DNA from: Chitinophagaceae bacterium
Lineage (GTDB): Bacteria; Bacteroidota; Bacteroidia; Chitinophagales; Chitinophagaceae
Direction: 5' to 3'
Assembly (NCBI GenBank): GCA_004173355.1
Contig: SEAD01000052.1
Span: 1-42,349 of the forward strand
Length of the DNA stretch: 42,349 bases
Below the pieces are notes generated by a model. That model searched no databases and was not told the DNA's origin. It saw nothing but the letters and a program-made list of their open reading frames with translations. Position 1 is the first letter of the stretch. Every line of letters starts with the position of its first letter. The position numbers and the translations under genes were made by a program. This document shows positions 1 through 7,853 of this stretch, one piece after another.

Positions 1-898
1 GACCAGCATCTATCACGGATTGGAGGTATTCGGTATCATGAGAGGCTACCAGGGTATGGTGGATGATGATATTTTCCCAATGGATTCCCGTTCCGTCGCC
101 AATATCATCCAGCGTGGCGGAACCATCCTCAAAACGGCCCGGTCAAAGGAATTCTTCGAACCCGAAGGCCGCCAGAAAGCATTCAACAACCTTCACAAAC
201 GCGGAATCGATGGTCTTGTGATCATCGGGGGCGACGGAAGTTTCCGTGGCGCCCAGAAATTCGGCAGTGAATTCTCCATCCCCTGCATCGGCATCCCCGG
301 CACTATCGACAAGGATATGGCGGGCACCGACGTAACCATCGGTTTTGATACAGCGGTCAATACGGCCGTTGATGCCATCGATAAAATCCGCGACACCATG
401 GATGCACACGATCGTGTGTTCGTAGTGGAGGTAATGGGGCGCGATGCCGGATACATTGCCCTGCACAGCGGTATTGCAACCGGTGCGGAGAACATCCTGA
501 TACCGGAAACAAAAACAGATATTGAAGCGATCATCCTGTCGATGACCGAAAAAGAAAAAAGGAAAAAACTCGTTAACCTGATCGTGGTGGCAGAAGGGGA
601 AGAATTTGGCGGCGGGAATGAGCTGGCCAAGATTCTCCGTCACCGTCTCCCCAATGCCGATGTTCGGGTAACCGTACTCGGACATATCCAGCGCGGTGGT
701 GCACCAAGTTGCGAAGACCGCGTGGTGGCAAGCCATATGGGCTACTACGCAGTGGAGAGCCTGCTGATGGGGCGCCGCAACGTGATGGTGGGCGTGATCA
801 ACAACAAGATTCATTATACACCGCTCGAAAAAGCCGTGAAGGAAAAACACCGGATCGGAATGGAATGGATGAAGATCCAGAAAATCCTCGCTTCCTGA
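1..898 (+). CDS. pfkA: 6-phosphofructokinase, 5' end outside the window
   Basis: Phosphorylates fructose 6-phosphate to fructose 1,6-bisphosphate in glycolysis, in the cytoplasm. The open frame runs in from base 2 without a start, so the first 20-30 residues (nucleotide-binding N-terminus) lie outside the window; a TTG at base 20 is internal and not a start. Visible family motifs are GGDGSFRGA (nucleotide-binding glycine loop), PGTIDKDMAGTD with the catalytic Asp, the MGRDAGY substrate-binding segment and GHIQRGG near the C-terminus. This arrangement fits the bacterial group A phosphofructokinases. Only 35 bases separate its stop from pyk, so the two glycolytic kinase genes probably share a transcript that ends at the terminator after pyk. 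Identification is firm; ATP rather than pyrophosphate as donor is likely from the GGDGS loop but not proven. Confidence 0.95.
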   Translation, partial: TSIYHGLEVFGIMRGYQGMVDDDIFPMDSRSVANIIQRGGTILKTARSKEFFEPEGRQKAFNNLHKRGIDGLVIIGGDGSFRGAQKFGSEFSIPCIGIPGTIDKDMAGTDVTIGFDTAVNTAVDAIDKIRDTMDAHDRVFVVEVMGRDAGYIALHSGIATGAENILIPETKTDIEAIILSMTEKEKRKKLVNLIVVAEGEEFGGGNELAKILRHRLPNADVRVTVLGHIQRGGAPSCEDRVVASHMGYYAVESLLMGRRNVMVGVINNKIHYTPLEKAVKEKHRIGMEWMKIQKILAS

Positions 899-933
899 TA
901 CAACTGGCAACATCAACAAAACCCGTAAAAAAC

Positions 934-2427
934 ATGTCTACCCACGCAGAAAAATATTTTCATACCGATATGGACAAAGGCGCTGGCATCAACCATATCA
1001 TCCACCGTACCAAGATTGTTGCGACTGTAGGACCGGCCTGCGATACCTACGAGAAGCTGCTAGAACTGGTCAAAGCCGGGGTGAATGTATTCCGCCTCAA
1101 CTTTTCCCATGGTACGCATGAAAACAAAAAACAGATCATCGACCATATCCGCCAAATCAACAAAACCCAGCCTTTCAATATTTCGATCCTGGGTGACCTG
1201 CAGGGACCAAAACTGCGGGTAGGCGAAATGGAAAACGGCGCATTGAAAATCAGTACCGGGGATATCCTCACATTCACCTCCCGTGAGAAAGTGGTGGGTA
1301 CCATGGAAAAAATTTACCTCTCCTACCCCAACCTCGGCAATGATGTGAACGTGGGTGAAAAAATCCTGATCGATGATGGTAAGCTGGAAGTGGTAGTGAC
1401 TGAAATCACCAAAGAGGGCGATGTCAAAGTCAGGGTAACCTATGGTGGTATGCTGCTGCCCAAAAAAGGGGTCAACCTTCCGGATACCGCTATCTCCCTG
1501 CCGGCGATGACTCCAAAAGATTTTGAAGACTTTGAATTTATAGTTGCCAATGAACTCGACTGGGTAGCACTTTCCTTTGTGCGCCGCGCAGAAGATATCA
1601 TTGAACTGAAAAAACTGGTAAACGAGCGCAAAAGCCCGATCAAGGTGATGGCAAAAATTGAAATGCCGTCCGCGCTGGTGGACCTCCGCAATATCGTGGT
1701 TGAATCCGATGGTGTGATGGTGGCGCGTGGCGACCTCGGTGTGGAACTCCCGGTTGAAAAAGTGCCGATGGCACAACGCGATATTATCCGCAAATGTATC
1801 CACCGCGGTAAACCCGTAATCGTGGCCACACAGATGATGGAATCGATGATCGACCGTGTAAAACCAAACCGTAGTGAGATCACCGACGTGGCCAATGCGG
1901 TACTGGAAGGCGCGGATGCGGTGATGCTGAGTGGCGAGACGGCTACCGGTAACCACCCTCCACTCGTGGTGGAGACCATGCGCAAGATCATCATGGAAGT
2001 GGAAGCAACCGAATACCGCTATGATCGCTCACAGGACCTGAAACCCCTGGCGCACTCGCCATCATTCCTGAGTGATGCCATCTGTTACAATGCCTGTAAG
2101 ATTGCCAGCGATATCGCTGCCAATGCGCTGGTAGGTATGACACAAAGCGGATATACCGCCTTTATGCTGAGCAGCTACCGCCCCAAATCACCGCTGTTTA
2201 TTTTCACCAAGGAACGTTCACTGGTCAACCAGCTGAGCCTGAGCTGGGGTGTAAGGGCATTCTACTACGACGAAGAAACAAGTCTCGATGATATCATCTT
2301 CGACCAGATTGCGATCCTGAAGGAACGTGGTTTTGTCAAAACGGGTGATACAATTGTAAATACCGGCAGTACGCCTGTAAAGGCCCATCTGCCCACCAAC
2401 GTACTCAAGATCACCAAGATCGACTGA
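934..2427 (+). CDS. pyk: Pyruvate kinase
   Basis: Converts phosphoenolpyruvate and ADP to pyruvate and ATP, the last step of glycolysis. From the ATG at 934 the protein is 497 residues. An ATG at 970 would give 485, closer to the usual 475-485, so the start is uncertain by 12 codons. The open frame extends further upstream, but that part overlaps pfkA and has no family similarity. Visible motifs: RTKIVATVGPA at the N-terminus, the active-site KVMAKIEMPSAL (Lys about residue 241), ARGDLGVELP, and ATQMMESMI followed by the TDVANAVLEGADAVMLSGETATG block. The C-terminal regulatory domain is complete and ends in NVLKITKID. It follows pfkA closely and is followed by a strong terminator, so the pair looks like a two-gene glycolytic unit. 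Confidence 0.96.
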   Translation: MSTHAEKYFHTDMDKGAGINHIIHRTKIVATVGPACDTYEKLLELVKAGVNVFRLNFSHGTHENKKQIIDHIRQINKTQPFNISILGDLQGPKLRVGEMENGALKISTGDILTFTSREKVVGTMEKIYLSYPNLGNDVNVGEKILIDDGKLEVVVTEITKEGDVKVRVTYGGMLLPKKGVNLPDTAISLPAMTPKDFEDFEFIVANELDWVALSFVRRAEDIIELKKLVNERKSPIKVMAKIEMPSALVDLRNIVVESDGVMVARGDLGVELPVEKVPMAQRDIIRKCIHRGKPVIVATQMMESMIDRVKPNRSEITDVANAVLEGADAVMLSGETATGNHPPLVVETMRKIIMEVEATEYRYDRSQDLKPLAHSPSFLSDAICYNACKIASDIAANALVGMTQSGYTAFMLSSYRPKSPLFIFTKERSLVNQLSLSWGVRAFYYDEETSLDDIIFDQIAILKERGFVKTGDTIVNTGSTPVKAHLPTNVLKITKID

Positions 2428-2449
2428 TTTTCACAGACCTGAGCAGAAG

Positions 2450-2482
2450 CCCGTCCCCCTTTCCGGGTGGACGGGTTTTTTT
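2450..2482 (+). terminator. Rho-independent terminator after pyk
   Basis: A 7-bp perfect stem (CCCGTCC at 2450-2456 and GGACGGG at 2469-2475) with a 12-base loop is followed directly by seven T residues. It lies 23 bases after the pyk stop. The same stem recurs in the opposite-strand terminator at 2774-2810. Confidence 0.9.
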
Positions 2483-2520
2483 CTGGCATACATTTTACAC
2501 CCTTTCGGCAAATAGTAACC

Positions 2521-2775
2521 ATGCCATCCGACAAACAACCAGGTAACGAACCCCAGAAGAAAAAGGATAGCCTCGAGGAAAAGATCCACCGGCACCTGAA
2601 TGACAAAAATGACCATATCAGTGATGAGGACATCCGCGATGTGGTTGTCGGGTCCAATACCGATCAGTCGCCAACCGACGACGGCCGGAGCATCGCCGAA
2701 AAAGCAGCTGAACTCCGTAAACGGATCGGGAAGGATAAACCGGGATCAGCATGGGATAACCTCGCGGATGGCTAA
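2521..2775 (+). CDS. Small hydrophilic hypothetical protein
   Basis: An 84-residue protein starting MPSDKQ at the ATG at 2521. An upstream in-frame ATG at 2467 lies inside the pyk terminator and is unlikely to be used. I do not recognise the family. The sequence is highly charged and low in hydrophobics (QKKKDSLEEKIHRHLNDKND, then DEDIRDVVVG, then AAELRKRIGKDKPGSAWDNLADG), with a probable helix near residues 55-70. It has no signal peptide, membrane segment or cysteine, so it is probably cytoplasmic and partly disordered. It sits alone between two terminators with identical stems. The frame ends in TAA in the A-tract of the minus-strand terminator that follows. Coding is likely but function is unknown. 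Confidence 0.6.
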   Translation: MPSDKQPGNEPQKKKDSLEEKIHRHLNDKNDHISDEDIRDVVVGSNTDQSPTDDGRSIAEKAAELRKRIGKDKPGSAWDNLADG

Positions 2776-2810
2776 AAAAAGAACCCGTCCAGGTATACAA
2801 CGGGGACGGG
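2774..2810 (-). terminator. Rho-independent terminator of the DUF6515-like gene
   Basis: Read on the minus strand, CCCGTCC (2810-2804) and GGACGGG (2790-2784) form a 7-bp stem with a 13-base loop, followed by TTC and seven T (2780-2774). It lies 31 bases past the stop of the gene at 2842-3612. The stem is identical to that of the pyk terminator. Confidence 0.85.
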
Positions 2811-2841
2811 CCTCTGAAATATTCCATCAACGTGCAGGGTA

Positions 2842-3612
2842 TTACTGCCCTACCACTTCATAGTAGACTTTCTTGCCATCCACTACTTCCTTGTAGTAGA
2901 GTCCGGAAGGTGTGGTATAAAATTTTTCACCCTGTATGACCACCGCTTTGGCATCGGAAGGGAGTGTATCGAACCGGTCACCTACCTGTGGCTCCGATGT
3001 TTCATAATCATCGCCGCGGGTATCCAGCACGCCATCGGTACCAACTACCGTATAACTGAGTTTATTGTCGCTGGTGATTTCTTCCTGGTAATACGTGCCA
3101 TTGAGTTCATAATACTTCTGGCCGTCAATCACTGTCGCTTTTGCACCGGCGGGAAGAGCGCTCACCGTAGCACCTAACGGAGGTGCCACTACCTCATATT
3201 CATCATTGCTGTTGCCATTGCCGGTCATTGAACGGTAGTACACCCCATTATAAAAATAGTACGGATCGGGACCAACATACATCTGCCGGTAGCCGACAGG
3301 TAATGTGGCTATACGGATCCCGATGGGCGGCACCACCACCTGAAAGCTGGCGCCGTAGGGACGGTAAAAATAACCCTGCTGGTAACGGTAACCGATACCA
3401 CCAAAATTCACGGATACATACGACCTGTTGTAACCATAAGAGCGGTATGGATAATAACCACCGTAGTAGTTGCGGGGATAACCCCTTGAGTAACCATAGC
3501 CATACCCGCCACCACCGCGGATCCGGCGCGACTGTGCCATGAGGTCGACCGATACGGTGAGTGCCAGTACCAGCACGGAAAGTGAAAGGATTAAGTAGCG
3601 TTTTGTTTTCAT
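2842..3612 (-). CDS. Secreted Gly/Tyr-rich protein, DUF6515-like
   Basis: 256 residues. Residues 1-26 form a signal peptide (charged MKTKR, hydrophobic core, cleavage near LMAQ). Residues 32-88 are rich in Gly, Tyr and Arg (GGGGYGYGYSRGYPRNYYGG). The rest is built from three copies of a module of about 40 residues with the pattern V-V-x-P-P-x-G, then LP-x-G, then a YYxxxGxYY hairpin. Copies lie at about 92-129, 141-178 and 206-245; the third is degenerate (SEPQVGDRFDTLPSDAKAV). This arrangement matches the DUF6515 type of secreted Bacteroidota proteins, whose function is unknown to me. A periplasmic or surface location is inferred. It is transcribed alone, opposite to its neighbours, and ends at its own terminator. 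Confidence 0.8.
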   Translation of the reverse strand: MKTKRYLILSLSVLVLALTVSVDLMAQSRRIRGGGGYGYGYSRGYPRNYYGGYYPYRSYGYNRSYVSVNFGGIGYRYQQGYFYRPYGASFQVVVPPIGIRIATLPVGYRQMYVGPDPYYFYNGVYYRSMTGNGNSNDEYEVVAPPLGATVSALPAGAKATVIDGQKYYELNGTYYQEEITSDNKLSYTVVGTDGVLDTRGDDYETSEPQVGDRFDTLPSDAKAVVIQGEKFYTTPSGLYYKEVVDGKKVYYEVVGQ

Positions 3613-3737
3613 ACCTGATGCTTTAATTGCAGTTTAAGTTAGATTGATCCTGCCGGTTAAAAAAGTTAAACCTTCGGTTGTTGGACAGGGGCAGATGTCC
3701 GTCGGTTTAATGACCCAACCTTTCCAATCGCCTTTTA

Positions 3738-3775
3738 GGCAAGCATTAACAGTTGTGGCAAATGCTTAACTTGCC
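3738..3775. repeat. Imperfect inverted repeat upstream of gene at 3816
   Basis: GGCAAG (3738-3743) is mirrored by CTTGCC (3770-3775), and inside this CATT pairs with AATG, leaving a five-base bulge on the right arm. It lies in the 203-base divergent region between the genes at 2842 and 3816, about 40 bases before the latter's ATG. It could be an operator or a hairpin at the RNA 5' end; there is no T-run. The rest of the 3613-3815 interval shows no convincing promoter. Confidence 0.35.
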
Positions 3776-3815
3776 TGCATTGGCCATGTATTTGCAGTAT
3801 CAAAAGAAAAATAAC

Positions 3816-4238
3816 ATGAGTACATCTACGAAAAAAAACGACGGAGGCACTGATCCGATCGACGACAGGAATGATGTCCGGAAAAACCCTGATCCGAAAA
3901 TCGATGAGGACTTTCCCGGTTTTCCCGACGCACCATCCACCAAAGAAAACGTGAAACCGGATAGCCCTTCCGAAAAAGATACAGCAGATAGTGAGCGCGA
4001 CGGTGAAAAAAAACTGGATGCCGATAAAAAAGCATCCGCACCTGATGAAGCCGGTTCTGACGGATCGGCGAGTGCGTTTGACCGGACCGAGCCGGCAGCC
4101 ATTCCTGCCACCCCTTCCGGTGAACCACAGGTTGCTGTCAAAAAGCGCCGGTCAGATGGTTCGGCCAATGCATTTGAACGAACCGAGATCAGCCCGCTGA
4201 ATGAAGAGGAGGAAGAGGGGCCGGACAGCTACTATTAA
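3816..4238 (+). CDS. Acidic, probably disordered hypothetical protein
   Basis: 140 residues from the ATG at 3816; the open frame extends upstream to 3753 but that part looks like leader sequence. Composition is dominated by Asp, Glu, Lys, Pro, Ser and Gly, with no hydrophobic core, cysteine, signal peptide or membrane segment, so intrinsic disorder is likely. It carries a short internal duplication: SDGSASAFDRTE at residues 81-92 and SDGSANAFERTE at 113-124. The C-terminus is an acidic run (NEEEEEGPDSYY). The spaced duplicates look like short linear motifs rather than a folded domain. The lipoprotein phosphatase gene starts 15 bases downstream, so co-transcription is plausible. I do not recognise a characterised family. 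Confidence 0.65.
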   Translation: MSTSTKKNDGGTDPIDDRNDVRKNPDPKIDEDFPGFPDAPSTKENVKPDSPSEKDTADSERDGEKKLDADKKASAPDEAGSDGSASAFDRTEPAAIPATPSGEPQVAVKKRRSDGSANAFERTEISPLNEEEEEGPDSYY

Positions 4239-4253
4239 TCCTATCTTCCGGTA

Positions 4254-4757
4254 ATGAAACCATTACTCTTCCTGCTGCTGGCCACCAGCCTTTTGGCCTG
4301 TACCCCGGCCAGATATTATGTGGTCCGCCATGCCGAAAAAGCCCCTCCCGCCCAGGGCAGCGATGCCCGCGACCCGCAATTGAGTGAGGCGGGGAAACAA
4401 CGGGCCGAAACCCTTGCCGGTTTGCTCTCCCGCAAAAAAATCCGGCAGGTATTCGTTACCAATACGATCCGCGCTAGCTCAACAGCCGCACCCGCTGCGC
4501 AGCAACATGGCCTCGAACCGCAGGTCTATCCCGGCGCGGCCGACTCCCTTTTCATCGGCAAGCTCCGCAGCCTGAAAGGCACTACCCTGGTTGTTGGCCA
4601 CAGTAATACGGTTGATGATATTGTCAACCGGCTGGCAGGCGAAGAAAAGGTTAAAGGCGACCTGCCGGAAAGCAGTTTCGATCGCCTCTTTATCATCACC
4701 CGCCGGCGGGGGCATTATACCTTTAAGGAATTACAGTACGGCCAGGCTACACCCTGA
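4254..4757 (+). CDS. Histidine phosphatase superfamily lipoprotein
   Basis: 167 residues. Lipoprotein signal peptide with lipobox LLAC (Cys16), so it is lipid-anchored on the periplasmic or outer-membrane side. The phosphatase fold is shown by YYVVRHAEK (His26, the phospho-accepting His of the RHG motif, here RHA), TNTIRASSTA (Arg73) and VVGHSNT (second catalytic His116). At under 170 residues it is a minimal-branch member, similar in size to SixA-type phosphatases. Substrate cannot be read from sequence: phosphosugar, phosphoprotein or phytate-like esters are all possible. It sits between a disordered-protein gene and a lipocalin-like lipoprotein, neither of which suggests a pathway. Confidence 0.88.
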   Translation: MKPLLFLLLATSLLACTPARYYVVRHAEKAPPAQGSDARDPQLSEAGKQRAETLAGLLSRKKIRQVFVTNTIRASSTAAPAAQQHGLEPQVYPGAADSLFIGKLRSLKGTTLVVGHSNTVDDIVNRLAGEEKVKGDLPESSFDRLFIITRRRGHYTFKELQYGQATP

Positions 4758-4833
4758 AAACATTCGTTAAATAACATTCCTGCTGGAAATAGTAAAGGGG
4801 TTATTCCGGAAATTCAAGGTAAACCAAAGGCAT

Positions 4834-5259
4834 ATGAAAAAACTTTACCCCCTTTTTTTGCTCACCCTGCTGCTGTCCGGATGCAGCAAGGACTTCCTAA
4901 AACGATACGATAAACGCATCATCGGTACATGGGAACTTTACGATGTGGACCGCCGGGGCCTCGGTGGCGATCTCGACCGGCTGGGCTTCACGGGCGGCAG
5001 TTTCGTGTTTGCCGAGGATGGACGGCTTACCTGGACCAATCCGGAAACCGGCGCGGTGTATACCGGTGTATGGGATATCGACCGGATCGATAACACGGAG
5101 GGGTCCGCGATCCGGATCATGAACATCCATGTCACCAACTTCAGTACACAGGAAACCAGGTCGGAATTGTTCGAGGAAATGCAGTTTACCGGAACTGACC
5201 GTTTCAAAGCGTTTATCTATTCAGGACTGCACCGCTACGTTTTCCGGTTCCGCCGTTAG
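4834..5259 (+). CDS. Lipocalin-like lipoprotein
   Basis: 141 residues with a lipoprotein signal (lipobox LSGC, Cys about 17). The mature part begins with KRIIGTWELYDV, the pattern of Bacteroidota lipocalin-like domains, in which a conserved GxW opens the barrel. Alternating strands follow (GGSFVFAEDGRLTWTNPETG, then YTGVWDIDR, and a C-terminal RYVFRFRR). This fits a small beta-barrel at the cell envelope that may bind a hydrophobic ligand. The ligand is unknown. The 76 bases upstream hold no clear promoter. The following gene starts 69 bases downstream. Confidence 0.7.
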   Translation: MKKLYPLFLLTLLLSGCSKDFLKRYDKRIIGTWELYDVDRRGLGGDLDRLGFTGGSFVFAEDGRLTWTNPETGAVYTGVWDIDRIDNTEGSAIRIMNIHVTNFSTQETRSELFEEMQFTGTDRFKAFIYSGLHRYVFRFRR

Positions 5260-5328
5260 GATTTTGGTGACTGCTTATTTGCAGGTACAGGACTTATTGG
5301 GTATTTTGGCAGTTCCTGCGGGATCCAC

Positions 5329-6231
5329 ATGAACAGATATATCCTTTTTTTCCTTGTCACGGCATTTTTATCAGCAAACCGGCTGCAGGCGCAGCTTCCG
5401 GTCGACAGCACCGTCAAGGTTACGCAACAGCAGCGTGCGCTGGGTTTTCTCGACAGCCTGGGGAAACTCGCCCCAAGCAAGTACTGGCCCAATGTGGATC
5501 CGGACCTGTTCCTTGTCAACCTGCGGACTTTCGCACTTACCCCGCTCCGCTTTTACGAAGGCAAGGGCACCAACTTCTGCGCCTATTCAGCAATCACCTA
5601 TATCCCCCTCAATTACGATCCCGATGGGTTCTCGCGTTTTATGGTGACCCTGTACAATACCGGGAAAGCAAAAATGGGAAAGGTCTGGTTCCGCCCCGGC
5701 AAAGCGATCCAGGAAGAAGCCGGCCTGATCCGCTACAAGGGCGCACTGGATATCAGTCCCGCCGGCCAGATGTGGTTCCTCTGCCTGGCCGACCGTTTCA
5801 AGGGTTACCTCAACATCTTCAACAGGCATTTCGATAAAGGAGATGAAAACACACTCTGGGCATCTACCAACTTTGCCAAATTCAACCGCATGCTCCGCCG
5901 GCTATTCCGTTTTGAAGTACATGCAAAAGGTTCCGACCTGATACGCCCGCCGGTAAAAGATTTGTACAAATATCTCTCGGGTAAAATCAGTGAAGGCCCC
6001 ATCTTTTTATACCTGAACAACCGGTTGCTGTATAAGAAAAACCATGTGGTCACCCGGTTCGGTATCCCGACGCATTATGTATTGTTGCTGGATATTTATA
6101 AATCCGGGGATGGCCGGATCAATATCGTGTACTGGGATTACGGGAAAAAGACTTTGCAGCAGGTGCCACCAAAACTGCTGAAGAAGATTATTTACGGAAT
6201 CACCCACTTCAACCCCGTAGCAAAAAAATGA
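5329..6231 (+). CDS. Secreted protein with possible papain-like Cys-His-Asp triad
   Basis: 300 residues with an N-terminal signal peptide (cleavage near LQAQ, residue 22). No named family is recognised with confidence. Three spaced segments resemble the catalytic blocks of papain-like/C39-like cysteine peptidases: GTNFCAYSAIT (Cys84 at the start of a helix), PTHYVLLLDIY (His249 at the start of a strand) and NIVYWDYG (Asp270). The order Cys, His, Asp and the strand context fit that fold, but there is no oxyanion Gln before the Cys, so this is an inference. The ATG of the next gene overlaps the stop in an ATGA, implying translational coupling with the lipoprotein that follows. Alternatives are a transglutaminase-like or non-catalytic structural protein. 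Confidence 0.55.
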   Translation: MNRYILFFLVTAFLSANRLQAQLPVDSTVKVTQQQRALGFLDSLGKLAPSKYWPNVDPDLFLVNLRTFALTPLRFYEGKGTNFCAYSAITYIPLNYDPDGFSRFMVTLYNTGKAKMGKVWFRPGKAIQEEAGLIRYKGALDISPAGQMWFLCLADRFKGYLNIFNRHFDKGDENTLWASTNFAKFNRMLRRLFRFEVHAKGSDLIRPPVKDLYKYLSGKISEGPIFLYLNNRLLYKKNHVVTRFGIPTHYVLLLDIYKSGDGRINIVYWDYGKKTLQQVPPKLLKKIIYGITHFNPVAKK

Positions 6232-6836
6232 AACGGCACTGCACGATACTGGGAATACTGGCCGGGATGCTGATGCTGGCAACTTCCTGCAACCATTCGC
6301 GGAAGTTTACGCAGACCTATTACAGCGACAATGAAAAAACAATCCTTTCTATCCGGGACCGGTTCAACCGGATCTACGACCAGCATCCCTTTTCACTTGA
6401 ACTGAAGGATAAGTACCTGCAGCGGATCGGGCTGGAGATCATCACCGACAGCATCAAATACATTTACGCATTCAACCTCAATGAACCCTACCTCACCGAT
6501 ACACTCCGCCGGTATGGGTTTGATATCAATGCCATGGGTGACCTGATCATTGACATGCAGCGCGCCCATTGCACGTGGATCACCAACCTGGATTACTACG
6601 AGAAATATGAAAAAAAGGAACTGCTGTTCCTTTCCGTACGTCACCAGGCGCTGGAGAGTTTTATGAAACCGGAAAAATATTTCACCATGGCATTGTTTAA
6701 CGAAGAACAACCGGTAGATGAAAAAAACCGCCTGCTTGACAAAGAGGGACTGAGCCAGTTCCGCAAAATCCATGGCAAAGTCTACCGCAGTATCAACAAG
6801 CGGGCTTTTTATGCGGTTACGGATATGTACCGTTAG
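6228..6836 (+). CDS. Hypothetical lipoprotein coupled to the preceding gene
   Basis: 202 residues with a lipoprotein signal and lipobox ATSC (Cys21). The mature protein is rich in aromatic and charged residues (YYSDNEKTILSIRDRFNRIY; YLQRIGLEIITDSIKYIYAF) and looks mainly alpha-helical. No catalytic motif or known domain is visible. Its start overlaps the previous stop by four bases (ATGA, 6228-6231), so the two proteins are likely made in similar amounts and may interact at the envelope. It ends one base before the convergent PAP2 gene, with no terminator between them. Confidence 0.65.
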   Translation: MKRHCTILGILAGMLMLATSCNHSRKFTQTYYSDNEKTILSIRDRFNRIYDQHPFSLELKDKYLQRIGLEIITDSIKYIYAFNLNEPYLTDTLRRYGFDINAMGDLIIDMQRAHCTWITNLDYYEKYEKKELLFLSVRHQALESFMKPEKYFTMALFNEEQPVDEKNRLLDKEGLSQFRKIHGKVYRSINKRAFYAVTDMYR

Positions 6837-6837
6837 T

Positions 6838-7686
6838 TTACCTGTTTATTTTCAACACCGCAGTGAAACCATTGCTGGTGCCCAGCAGCGGCGACACGGT
6901 AAGACGGGGATCCGCATTGTGGTTTTTGTGCAGGGTGGGTACCAGCAGGCCTGATAAGGTACCGACCGCAGCACCCAGTATTACATCCGTACGGAAATGC
7001 TGACCCGCCCTCATCCGCAGGTAACCTGTGGTAGCGGTTGCTGCCCCGGCTACGGTATAGAGAATCCATTTATTATTCATTTCCGGATGGTAATCGGAAT
7101 ATACTTTTGCCATAAAGAATGTGGCCGTACCGACCAATGCAACGTGCCCGGCAAAAAACGAGTTTCGCGCACCACCCCTTGTTTTTGTACCCATTTCAAC
7201 ATCCGGGTTGTAGGCGTAAGGACGGAACCGGTTTGCACTCATCGCTGCAGTGGTATACAGTGTACCCGTGATGGCCATTGCCTCAAGGTACAGCAACCCT
7301 ACACGTACTGCATCCTTCCGGATCCTTTTGTCAAACAGCAATACCAGTGGCAGTGGCTGCGAGCCATAAAAAAACATATCGCTGGTTGACTTGGCACTCT
7401 CGGAGTAATGTTTCGTTACCGGCCGGTCAAACTTGTTGATGTCATTGCGGTCCAGTGCAAGGATCTCGGCTTCGGACACCGCGTCACGGCCATAAATTTT
7501 GCTGAAGCCATACAGCGTCCATGCGGTACCGGCAACTGCGATCGGGATATCAACAGCCGGTTTGATATGATAGACTTTCCCATGTTTCCGGTCAGACTCT
7601 TTCATCACGGGACCGGTGGTATCTGTCTGTGCAAACGCAGCGAAGGAGAATAATGTAGCAACTACAAAAACGAAACATTTGTGCAT
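6838..7686 (-). CDS. PAP2-family phosphatase
   Basis: 282 residues with a signal peptide (cleavage near AFAQ, residue 20) and several hydrophobic segments. It belongs to the type-2 phosphatidic acid phosphatase / vanadium haloperoxidase superfamily. The three signature blocks are present in order: ANRFRPYAY (Arg155-Pro156), SFFAGH (Gly180-His181, in place of the usual PSGH), and LRMRAGQHFRTD (Arg224, His230, Asp234). The Lys usually seven residues before the first Arg is not present. Likely role is removal of phosphate from a lipid phosphate such as undecaprenyl pyrophosphate or a phosphatidate, at the periplasmic side of the membrane. It diverges from the S1/P1 nuclease gene across 167 bases in which I see no strong promoter on this strand. 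Confidence 0.85.
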   Translation of the reverse strand: MHKCFVFVVATLFSFAAFAQTDTTGPVMKESDRKHGKVYHIKPAVDIPIAVAGTAWTLYGFSKIYGRDAVSEAEILALDRNDINKFDRPVTKHYSESAKSTSDMFFYGSQPLPLVLLFDKRIRKDAVRVGLLYLEAMAITGTLYTTAAMSANRFRPYAYNPDVEMGTKTRGGARNSFFAGHVALVGTATFFMAKVYSDYHPEMNNKWILYTVAGAATATTGYLRMRAGQHFRTDVILGAAVGTLSGLLVPTLHKNHNADPRLTVSPLLGTSNGFTAVLKINR

Positions 7687-7853
7687 AGGGGTATTATTGA
7701 TATGGATTTCCTTAAATCAATAGCTGTACCGAAAGCCATCCTGTGGCCCGGACTGGTGGCGGCATTGCGGGATACCGACTTGCTGGGGAAGAAATACCAC
7801 ATCGCATTTTTCAAAACCAACCTTTTCCTTCATTTTTGCAGAAATACCAGGTC

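Noticed and set aside
143-919. A 258-codon open frame on the minus strand opposite pfkA
   Set aside because: It is the antisense shadow of pfkA: rich in His, Cys and Phe, no recognisable domain, and fully explained by the codon use of the plus-strand gene.
709-933. Upstream extension of the pyk open frame
   Set aside because: It overlaps pfkA in another frame, is rich in Arg/Gly/Asp with no pyruvate-kinase similarity, and the conserved N-terminus begins after the ATG at 934.
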